A DNA stretch of 5,432 bases from an uncultured Lachnospiraceae bacterium (GTDB taxonomy: Bacteria; Bacillota; Clostridia; Lachnospirales; Lachnospiraceae), in NCBI GenBank assembly GCA_947174615.1, contig CAMWJQ010000295.1:1-5432 (forward strand), in the 5' to 3' direction. Shown in pieces: positions 1 through 5,432 of the stretch; positions within the stretch are counted from its first letter, which is position 1, and each line of letters begins with the position of its first letter. The notes beneath the pieces are model-generated. The model made no database searches. It worked only from the letters and a program-made list of their open reading frames with translations, and had not been told where the DNA came from. Position numbers and translations under genes: made by a program.

Positions 1-201
1 CTGATACGGTTTCATCTCAAACAAATACAGATTTCCGTCTTCACTTGGCACGCCGTCCGCAGCCGCAACGACCGTGATCTGGTTGCCGCCGCTGATAATG
101 CATTGGCTGATGGTTGCTGTCCCCGCAGCAGCAGCCGTCATAGACATAAAGCATACAAATACCATGCAGAGCGCTGCCCAGAGAGTCAATTTCTTCTTCA
201 T
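1..201 (-). CDS. Secreted protein, N-terminal 67 codons only (probable tandem paralogue of the DUF5722-type protein upstream)
   Basis: This gene runs off the left edge, so only its start is present. ATG at 201-199 is preceded by a strong AGGAGGT ribosome binding site with a 10-base spacer, which fixes the start. The product opens with a signal peptide: MKKK, a hydrophobic core at about residues 5-21 (LTLWAALCMVFVCF...), then a small-residue cleavage region TAAAAG at 22-27. There is no convincing lipobox. From residue 30 the mature part (TISQCIISG ... DG.LYLFEMKPY) lines up without gaps with residues 35-72 of the protein encoded just upstream (TIEQCEISG ... DG.YYLFELKPY), about 17 identities in 38 positions by hand count. 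It is therefore probably a second protein with the same N-terminal domain, perhaps another DUF5722-type putative glycosidase, but the catalytic region lies outside the window. It follows its own promoter, so it can be expressed separately from the operon ahead of it. Confidence 0.9.
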   Translation of the reverse strand, partial: MKKKLTLWAALCMVFVCFMSMTAAAAGTATISQCIISGGNQITVVAAADGVPSEDGNLYLFEMKPYQ

Positions 202-211
202 TAATCTGACT

Positions 212-218
212 ACCTCCT
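212..218 (-). promoter_or_regulatory. Strong Shine-Dalgarno site of the partial secreted-protein gene
   Basis: The minus strand reads AGGAGGT ten bases before the ATG at 201. This is a near-perfect match to the 16S rRNA anti-SD. It decides the start of the partial gene at the left edge, which is in a different frame from the longer overlapping open frame in this region. Confidence 0.85.
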
Positions 219-284
219 ATGTTTGGAATCCCTATAAAATTAGATGGAGTCCTAAGAAATGAAAAATAGGTAACAGTTATAAAA

Positions 285-313
285 AGTATAGCATCTCCCC
301 TAAATTTTGACAA
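285..313 (-). promoter_or_regulatory. Sigma-A type promoter for the partial secreted-protein gene
   Basis: On the minus strand the -35 box TTGTCA (313-308) is followed by a 17-base spacer and a -10 box TATACT (290-285). Each box differs from consensus by one base and the spacing is ideal. Transcription would start near 278, giving a 5' leader of about 75-80 bases before the ATG at 201. The promoter begins only about 12 bases after the stop codon of the upstream gene, and I see no GC-rich hairpin plus U-run between them. Read-through from the operon could therefore add to expression from this promoter. Confidence 0.72.
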
Positions 314-325
314 GCGTTTTGTTTT

Positions 326-1930
326 TTATTCCAGCCCTACCTGAGACCAGCTCGTGATGCCGAGTATCGGGAGTGCGAAATCCGTGTACTCCGGCGAATT
401 TCCCTTATCCATATTGGCAAAAACACCAAATGCATACTTGACGCCTGTTTCTGTGCGGATGCCGAGCGCCATGCCGTCGCCCTTGATCTCCGCCGCATGG
501 TCTACCTGCCGGTGAAAGACAATTCCCTCAATGAGCGGATTGGCGGCAGTCAGTTTATAGGCAAAGACGATCGACGCCGCCTGCGTCAGCTCGTCGGTCG
601 GTATACTGGTGCTGTAAGAGGTAAATCCCATTTCTGTGATCAGAATATGCCGCACACTGCCGTTTGGCGCAAGCATCGCCGGCAGCATCATATGATTTGT
701 CACGACGTCTGTGTTTGCAGGATTGACAAACTTCGAGTCATCTGTATGGTCAATCAGATTCAACTTTGCATACTCTGACGGAAAACTCCAAAAACGGCAG
801 TTATGCATTGGCGCCGGATACGGATGGAATGACAGCCCCCAGTCGATATTCCCGCTGGCGCTGATGTACGCCGCAAAAGCGTCTAAAACCTCCCTCGCCG
901 GAAACTGCCCTCTCGTGCCGTCCTTGTAGTTCCAGCGCTGGTCAAAGCTCGTAAACACCCGCGCGCCGCTGTTCTGACTCTTGATGGCATTATAGCACAC
1001 ACGGAATTCTTTTGCGTAATGCGCAGCGAGTGTGTCCGCCGACACATTGCCCATGTAATGCCACGGATTGCTGGAATTGACTTCATTTCCAATCACCCAT
1101 GTATGAATCGTTCCCATAGAGCCGGAATAACGGTTTGCCAAAAAGGACATCAGCGCTTCCAGCTTCTCCGTTGGTATCTGTTCATCCACATTAAATGCAT
1201 AACAGTTCTTTCCGGCAGACCGCCCCGATGGAACCACCAGCTCCGAGACCGCCGGAATATACGAATTTTTGATGACCATAACCACATTGCAGCCTGCCCC
1301 CGCAAGTCTGGTGCAGATGACGTCGTACTCACGCACAACGGATGCATTAAAACTATAAGTCTTTCCGTTATAAGTGTAAGGAATCCCGCCCGCTGTGAAG
1401 AAACGACTGACATCCAGCTCATAGGAGGCAAATCCCACACCCAGATGGGCGAGCTCATCACTGTAACGCCAGTCGGCGGTCAATCCCTTCTTGCTCCTTA
1501 CCGGATAAGCGGTTGATTTTGATGCCACTGCCTCTGGATTTGTGATGTACATCTCATTGCTTACTGGCACAAAGCTGTCATTTTGCTGCACTGTGACCAC
1601 AAAACGCGAATACAGCTTTGAAGAGGTACTGTTGAGATTCAGCGGAATGGAGAAAGATGCCGACGCTGCCACAGGCGCTTTTGCGCAGTAATCTTTTCGT
1701 GTGCCGACCCCCAGCTCATAGGGCTTTAATTCAAAGAGATAATACATTCCATCCGCCGGTGCTGGCGCGGCTATGCTTGTCGCTGTCACTGTGACATTTT
1801 TCCCGGAAATCTCACACTGTTCTATGGTGACCGCAATCTCCGCAGCATACGCTGTGCCAAGCTGCAGTACAGCCGCCAGCAGCAGCGCGAGCACAATCCC
1901 CAGTCCTGCTCTTTTGTTTTCCTTCATCAT
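326..1930 (-). CDS. Secreted DUF5722-type putative glycoside hydrolase (TIM-barrel, clan GH-A-like), 534 aa
   Basis: The protein starts with a signal peptide: basic start (KENKR), hydrophobic core at 9-24, and probable cleavage after AYA at 27-29. Residues 31-130 form a beta-rich N-terminal domain with the pattern TIEQCEISG ... YLFELKPY, shared with the partial gene downstream. From about 140 to the C-terminus the sequence resembles the DUF5722 family and reads as a TIM-barrel glycosidase. WVIGNEV (278-284) has the typical acid/base Glu of clan GH-A at E283; LSFHPYPAP (366-374) carries an active-site-like His; LITEMGFTS (430-438) supplies a nucleophile-like Glu, E433, at a strand end; GIVFHRQVDH (469-478) looks like the last barrel strands. 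Both glutamates are intact, so an active retaining glycosidase is plausible, but the substrate is unknown. A ribosome site (GGGAG, 7 bases before the first ATG) supports 1930; the second ATG at 1927 is an alternative. It lies 39 bases after the membrane-anchored protein gene, probably in the same operon. Family recognition is from memory, not a search. Confidence 0.93.
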   Translation of the reverse strand: MMKENKRAGLGIVLALLLAAVLQLGTAYAAEIAVTIEQCEISGKNVTVTATSIAAPAPADGMYYLFELKPYELGVGTRKDYCAKAPVAASASFSIPLNLNSTSSKLYSRFVVTVQQNDSFVPVSNEMYITNPEAVASKSTAYPVRSKKGLTADWRYSDELAHLGVGFASYELDVSRFFTAGGIPYTYNGKTYSFNASVVREYDVICTRLAGAGCNVVMVIKNSYIPAVSELVVPSGRSAGKNCYAFNVDEQIPTEKLEALMSFLANRYSGSMGTIHTWVIGNEVNSSNPWHYMGNVSADTLAAHYAKEFRVCYNAIKSQNSGARVFTSFDQRWNYKDGTRGQFPAREVLDAFAAYISASGNIDWGLSFHPYPAPMHNCRFWSFPSEYAKLNLIDHTDDSKFVNPANTDVVTNHMMLPAMLAPNGSVRHILITEMGFTSYSTSIPTDELTQAASIVFAYKLTAANPLIEGIVFHRQVDHAAEIKGDGMALGIRTETGVKYAFGVFANMDKGNSPEYTDFALPILGITSWSQVGLE

Positions 1931-1935
1931 TCAAA

Positions 1936-1944
1936 CTCTCCCTT
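1936..1944 (-). promoter_or_regulatory. Ribosome binding site of the DUF5722-type gene
   Basis: The minus strand reads AAGGGAGAG (1944-1936). Its GGGAG core is 7 bases from the first ATG (1930) and 10 bases from the second (1927), so both starts are usable and the first is slightly favoured by spacing. Confidence 0.65.
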
Positions 1945-1969
1945 ATTCTTTCTTAGAATGAAACTAAAA

Positions 1970-4489
1970 TTATTTTTTCTTTAAATAGGTGATAAACGCA
2001 TTTCCGTTCTGCCGGAACAATTCTGTGGCGTCATTCATCCCCATCTTGTATACCGTTCCCGACTGTGGATTCATCACCACGACATTCAGTTCATTAAATC
2101 CGATCACCAGCATCGCACTGTCATTTTCAAGTGAGACGAGTACCGGAATGTCTTGATTGACATAGTACAATATTGCATCCAAGCTCACCCCCCTCAAATC
2201 AAGCGCTGTCGCGCCATTGATGTTTTCCTCCAGAATCTGCCGCACTGTCTTGCCTTGGTCAAGCATTGGCTGTACATTCTTAATACTTCCGCAAAACTCT
2301 AAGATGGTCTCAAGGCAGACTGCCAAATCAGAATTATTCTCTCCCCGCTGTTTCCCTGTGATTGCCATAATCTGATTTCTGACGCTGCGCGAGGTCCGCT
2401 TCCAGATATAGTCTCCGTTGTGATTGACCACGGTTCCGCTGATGTTGTAGGCGAGATTGATCGCCTCCGACTCATGGGTAAACGTGCCGTCAATCCCGTA
2501 CTTGCCATATACATAATAGCGGCTTACTGGCTGCTCCACCTCCACCACAAGCTGTCTTGCGCCTTCAAATAACACCTGTAACGGCTTTGTGCTTTTTGGC
2601 TTTTTGACCTCCATTGCATTTTTGAGGACAAGCTGGACAATCTTCTCATACGTCTGGGTCACAACCACCTCTGACGAGTTGTATCCGATCTCATCTACTA
2701 AATTATTGACAATCTGATCATCTGTCGTGCTGGTATAGCTGCCATCCTCCTGTTTCACAACCCGCATGAGTGAGATTAAATTCTCTTCGATCACTGCCTC
2801 TGTCACATAAATTCCCTCTTGGGAGTATGTCTTTAAGACCTCACCGCGCTCGTTTTGAATATAGACTGTATTCATCGGAAAGGTCACAGAACCCGAAAAG
2901 TCAATGCGGATGTCCGCATACTCCGCAACACCGTAAATGAGATCCTCCTCGATAAATCCAAGCGGCAGCATGCGGCTGGAACCTGATGTCTCGATCTGCT
3001 GCGTCTCCCCAGTATTGAGGTTCATCAAAATCAGCTTCGTACAGTCGTACGCATCGGCGGAGTTCTGCCACACCAGCATCTTGTTGGTGCCAGACACTTG
3101 GAAACTCCCCTGCTGCAAGTTCTGAGCAATCTCCTCACATGTGAGCCGCATCAAATCAATCGCCAGAATCGAACCGTCAAGATAGATATAAAATATTCCG
3201 TTTTTATTAATATAAGAAAGCTGCTCCATATCCGTTTTCAATGTCGCATAGGCCTTGTTATATGGAATAAAGATCAGCTCCTCGACGGTGTTGAGCATAC
3301 CATTGTACTCATAGACCTGCACGCCGATGCTTCCCTCATGCCGCCCGCGGTTCATATAGCCATACACCATAAACCACACATTCTCTGTCTCATCCACATT
3401 TAGAATCTTGATATCATGATTGTCGTAATTGCTCCTTGGGTCCTCCCCGTCATAAAAGCTGAACAGATACGCAATCTTCTTGTCTGCCGCATGATAACAA
3501 AACAATTGGTTTTCATTGACAAAGGCAAGATTCGATCCGCCGTCGCTCTCCATCATCTGCACATTGTCATCCCGGATTCCGAGCATAATCTTGCTGCCCC
3601 CGTACACATCCGCCGCAGGGTCAAAAATTTGGTTCATGCTGCGCTCATAGTCGAGCAGATATGTCCTGTCTGGCGTATAACGGATTCTAAAAAACTCAAC
3701 CACATTGTACTGATCTGTCTTTTTTCCTTCTTTCGTCTGCATCCTGTAGCGCATTCGGATGGACGCGGTCTGCGGTTCCATCTCACTGATCACTATCTGC
3801 GGCTGCGAAATCTGTGTCACATTCAGATCAGCCCATGTAATCTGCTTGAGGCTGCAATGAATATCTACATAGCTCAGCGTTGTGTTGTCCCCCTTTGAAT
3901 TGGGCTCTAAATACGTCACCAGGTCCTTCGCGCGCTCTTTGTCAAAGGTCTTGTCATGAAATTCCCTGACAAAGAGCAGTTTCTCATACGTATGGTAACC
4001 CTCGCCGTCAATAATGCGCGTATAATACCGCACCGTCTCATTTTGAATTTTCAGCATCAAGATCCAATTGTACTCAACGCCTGTCTCAATCAGATCCTTG
4101 ATCGTAACAGTCGCCTGAATCTTGTCGCCCGTGTCCTTATACTCGCTGACCTTCGTTTTTTCAACAAGCCGTAACCCGTCTATGCTTCTGACTTCAAAGG
4201 TAATATCACTGATTTCATTGTCGTATTTGTCTATCACAAATCCAAGTGTACGCCCCTCTCCAAGCGGTGTAATCGTATCCCTGAAAAAACTGCCGTTCAT
4301 CTCCTGCCGCAGTCCATGCAGGTAATTGTACGCAATTCCCTTCGTGGTAATATGCACCAGCGGCAGGGTCGCCTGCGCCATGTTTGTTGTCAGTTCCTTG
4401 TTTCCCTGATTATAGATGCTGCTGCTCACAAAGAGCGTGACGACAAAAACCACAATGCAGACTGTCAGTTTGCTGATAACCTTCTTCAT
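1970..4489 (-). CDS. Membrane-anchored extracellular protein with propeller-like middle and C-terminal inactive C39-like domain, 839 aa
   Basis: One N-terminal hydrophobic helix (about residues 8-24, after MKKVISK) lacks a clear cleavage site and should act as a membrane anchor or uncleaved signal, placing about 815 residues outside. Residues 40-280 look beta-rich (for example TLGFVIDKYDN, TFEVRSIDG). Residues 290-640 contain repeated strand-turn-strand units such as LAFVNENQLFCYHA, NVWFMVYGYM, GIFYIYLDGSILAIDL, KLILMNLNTGETQQIE and TVYIQNERGEVLKTY, which suggests a beta-propeller. Residues 715-836 resemble the peptidase C39-like fold (DLAVCLETILEFCG, SLDAILYYVNQDIPVLVS, MLVIGFNELNVVVMNPQSGT). 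In active members CGxxSLxM, GH and DP carry the catalytic Cys, His and Asp; here the aligned positions are D721, S791 and N807, so the domain is probably a binding module or pseudo-protease. There is no name for the whole protein that I recognise. A GGAG ribosome site lies 8 bases before the ATG. The gene begins 14 bases after the methyltransferase stop, so the two are probably co-transcribed. Confidence 0.92.
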   Translation of the reverse strand: MKKVISKLTVCIVVFVVTLFVSSSIYNQGNKELTTNMAQATLPLVHITTKGIAYNYLHGLRQEMNGSFFRDTITPLGEGRTLGFVIDKYDNEISDITFEVRSIDGLRLVEKTKVSEYKDTGDKIQATVTIKDLIETGVEYNWILMLKIQNETVRYYTRIIDGEGYHTYEKLLFVREFHDKTFDKERAKDLVTYLEPNSKGDNTTLSYVDIHCSLKQITWADLNVTQISQPQIVISEMEPQTASIRMRYRMQTKEGKKTDQYNVVEFFRIRYTPDRTYLLDYERSMNQIFDPAADVYGGSKIMLGIRDDNVQMMESDGGSNLAFVNENQLFCYHAADKKIAYLFSFYDGEDPRSNYDNHDIKILNVDETENVWFMVYGYMNRGRHEGSIGVQVYEYNGMLNTVEELIFIPYNKAYATLKTDMEQLSYINKNGIFYIYLDGSILAIDLMRLTCEEIAQNLQQGSFQVSGTNKMLVWQNSADAYDCTKLILMNLNTGETQQIETSGSSRMLPLGFIEEDLIYGVAEYADIRIDFSGSVTFPMNTVYIQNERGEVLKTYSQEGIYVTEAVIEENLISLMRVVKQEDGSYTSTTDDQIVNNLVDEIGYNSSEVVVTQTYEKIVQLVLKNAMEVKKPKSTKPLQVLFEGARQLVVEVEQPVSRYYVYGKYGIDGTFTHESEAINLAYNISGTVVNHNGDYIWKRTSRSVRNQIMAITGKQRGENNSDLAVCLETILEFCGSIKNVQPMLDQGKTVRQILEENINGATALDLRGVSLDAILYYVNQDIPVLVSLENDSAMLVIGFNELNVVVMNPQSGTVYKMGMNDATELFRQNGNAFITYLKKK

Positions 4490-4497
4490 ATACTCAA

Positions 4498-4502
4498 CTC
4501 CG
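4498..4502 (-). promoter_or_regulatory. Ribosome binding site of the membrane-anchored protein gene
   Basis: The minus strand reads CGGAG, with the GGAG core 8 bases before the ATG at 4489. It sits inside the 14-base gap directly after the methyltransferase stop codon (TAG, 4506-4504), which leaves no room for a separate promoter in the gap itself and supports co-transcription. Confidence 0.65.
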
Positions 4503-4503
4503 T

Positions 4504-5391
4504 CTATTCATCTTGTTCCAATAATGTCTGAAGTGTGGGGCTGATATGCAGAAATTCCTCCAGCAGCGTCAGCTCCTCCTGCACCTTCGTCCCTGCATGG
4601 TATTTCATGTGATTTTTTCTAACTGCCCGTATCAGTATATTTTTGGGCGTGTGTTCCATATCGATAAACTCAAGAATCTGCGTGTCATATCCATACTGCT
4701 CTAACAGATTTGCCCGGATGGCATCCGTCATGAGCGCTGCCATGCGCTCTTTGATCAGTCCATACCGCAGAATCGGAGCAAGCACATCACATGCAATCTG
4801 GCGGTTCACCTCATGCTGGCAGCACGGAACAGATAAAATAACACGTGCATTCCATTGTACGGCTTTCGCAAGCGCATAGTCCGTTGCCATATCGCAGGCA
4901 TGGAGCGTCACCACCATATCCACACAGTCGTCATTTTTGTAGGATCCAATATCCCCTACCTGAAATTTTAACCCATTATATCCCAATTTATCCGCTAGTG
5001 CCTGACAGTCTGCGATCACATCAGCTTTCAGGTCAAGTCCGACAACGGCAATGTCATATCCGTTCATCATCTTCAGATAATAGTATAATGCAAACGTCAA
5101 ATACGACTTCCCACAGCCAAAGTCTATAATTTTGAGCTGCCTCTCCCCTTTGGGAAGATTGGGAAGAAGATCCCGCACAAATTCCAGATATCGGTTAATC
5201 TGGCGAAACTTATCATACTTTGCCCTCAATACCTTTCCCTCTGTATTCTGCACACCGAGTGCCACCAAAAACGGTACTGGCTTGTCCTGCGGTAAAATAT
5301 ACTGCTTCTGTTTATTATGGGATAAATCCAAATCCGGCTTTTGCGCCGCAACCTCTTTTTCCTTGAGGGTCAGCTTCCCCTTCCTGCTCAC
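4504..5391 (-). CDS. Class I SAM-dependent methyltransferase, Methyltransf_32 type (295 aa, possibly N-terminally truncated)
   Basis: A cytoplasmic Rossmann-fold methyltransferase. Visible motifs: IIDFGCGKSYLTFALYYYL (88-106) is the glycine-rich SAM-binding motif I; GLDLK (118-122) holds the acidic residue that binds the SAM ribose; GDIGSY (146-151) is the adenine-contacting loop; VTLHACDMATDYAL (161-174) and SVPCCQHE (187-194) are signatures I associate with the Methyltransf_32 family, related to eukaryotic METTL25 and GSTCD; EFIDMEHTPKNILIRA (241-256) forms the last strands. The substrate is not known; RNA is a guess. The listed start is GTG at 5391, but no ribosome site precedes it, and the eight codons upstream (…KLTAL before VSRKGK) read like family sequence back to an in-frame TAA at 5415-5413. 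As I recall, relatives are about 400 residues, with roughly 100 more before this point, so this copy may be a broken gene or a re-initiated fragment. The catalytic domain itself is intact. Confidence 0.88.
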   Translation of the reverse strand: MSRKGKLTLKEKEVAAQKPDLDLSHNKQKQYILPQDKPVPFLVALGVQNTEGKVLRAKYDKFRQINRYLEFVRDLLPNLPKGERQLKIIDFGCGKSYLTFALYYYLKMMNGYDIAVVGLDLKADVIADCQALADKLGYNGLKFQVGDIGSYKNDDCVDMVVTLHACDMATDYALAKAVQWNARVILSVPCCQHEVNRQIACDVLAPILRYGLIKERMAALMTDAIRANLLEQYGYDTQILEFIDMEHTPKNILIRAVRKNHMKYHAGTKVQEELTLLEEFLHISPTLQTLLEQDE

Positions 5392-5412
5392 GAGCGCTGT
5401 CAGTTTATGATG

Positions 5413-5432
5413 TTATTCGGACAGCTCAAGCT
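5413..5432 (-). other. Possible 3' end of the upstream coding segment (…LELSE, stop TAA)
   Basis: The minus strand from the right edge reads codons for L-E-L-S-E and then TAA (5415-5413), in the same frame as the methyltransferase. It may be the end of a separate upstream gene, or the N-terminal part of the methyltransferase family protein cut off by a nonsense change. Five codons are too few to decide. Confidence 0.3.

Noticed and set aside
208..250. Possible pairing of GACTCC in the leader with GG(T)AGTC overlapping the ribosome site of the left-edge gene
   Set aside because: It is six pairs with a bulge in an AT-rich leader, easily expected by chance, with no sign of a conserved riboswitch architecture.
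41..313. A 90-codon minus-strand open frame overlapping the left-edge gene
   Set aside because: It runs across the promoter and the AGGAGGT site in another frame, has no ribosome site of its own, and has an unlikely Cys/Arg/His-rich C-terminal composition. The frame starting at 201 has a strong ribosome site, a signal peptide and homology to the neighbouring gene.
1940..1962. AT-rich inverted repeat (ATTCT-TTCTT-AGAAT) between the membrane protein and the DUF5722 gene
   Set aside because: The stem is only 5-7 weak pairs including a G-U, with no GC content and no proper U-run after it on the transcribed strand. It is too weak to call a terminator.
1970..2345. Calling the 839-residue protein an active C39 peptidase or bacteriocin-processing protease
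   Set aside because: The aligned catalytic positions are Asp, Ser and Asn, there is no ABC transporter domain, and no bacteriocin-like double-glycine leader peptide is present in the window.
3416..3898. Plus-strand open frame of 160 codons (and a similar 165-codon one at 1019-1516)
   Set aside because: Both lie wholly antisense to long, well-supported genes, show no recognisable domain, and have the His/Arg/Cys-rich look of antisense shadow translation.

Overview
The window looks like a piece of a low-to-mid GC Firmicutes chromosome, most likely a Clostridia/Lachnospiraceae gut-type bacterium. The support is AGGAGG-type ribosome binding sites, a textbook sigma-A promoter, Gram-positive style signal peptides, and protein families that I associate with Lachnospiraceae. 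The assignment rests on recognition, not on a search. All real genes lie on the minus strand, so the biological order runs from right to left. There is no gene-free stretch over 300 bases, no RNA gene, no mobile element and no CRISPR array.

Reading in the direction of transcription: (1) a Methyltransf_32-type class I SAM-dependent methyltransferase (5391-4504), possibly missing the N-terminal part of its family because an in-frame TAA sits eight codons upstream of the assumed GTG start; (2) 14 bases later, an 839-residue membrane-anchored, outward-facing protein (4489-1970) with a beta-rich, propeller-like middle and a C-terminal C39-peptidase-like domain that appears to have lost its catalytic residues; (3) 39 bases later, a secreted DUF5722-type putative glycoside hydrolase of TIM-barrel type (1930-326); (4) after a 124-base gap with its own promoter, the first 67 codons of a second secreted protein (201 to window edge) whose mature N-terminus matches that of gene 3, so it is probably a tandem paralogue.

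Genes 1-3 are spaced like one operon with no visible terminator between them, and gene 4 has an additional promoter of its own. Genes 2-4 all encode products that act outside the membrane. A reasonable but unproven reading is a cell-surface carbohydrate module: a membrane-tethered scaffold or sensor that no longer cleaves peptides, plus one or two secreted glycosidase-like enzymes. The cytoplasmic methyltransferase may be only a co-transcribed housekeeping neighbour.
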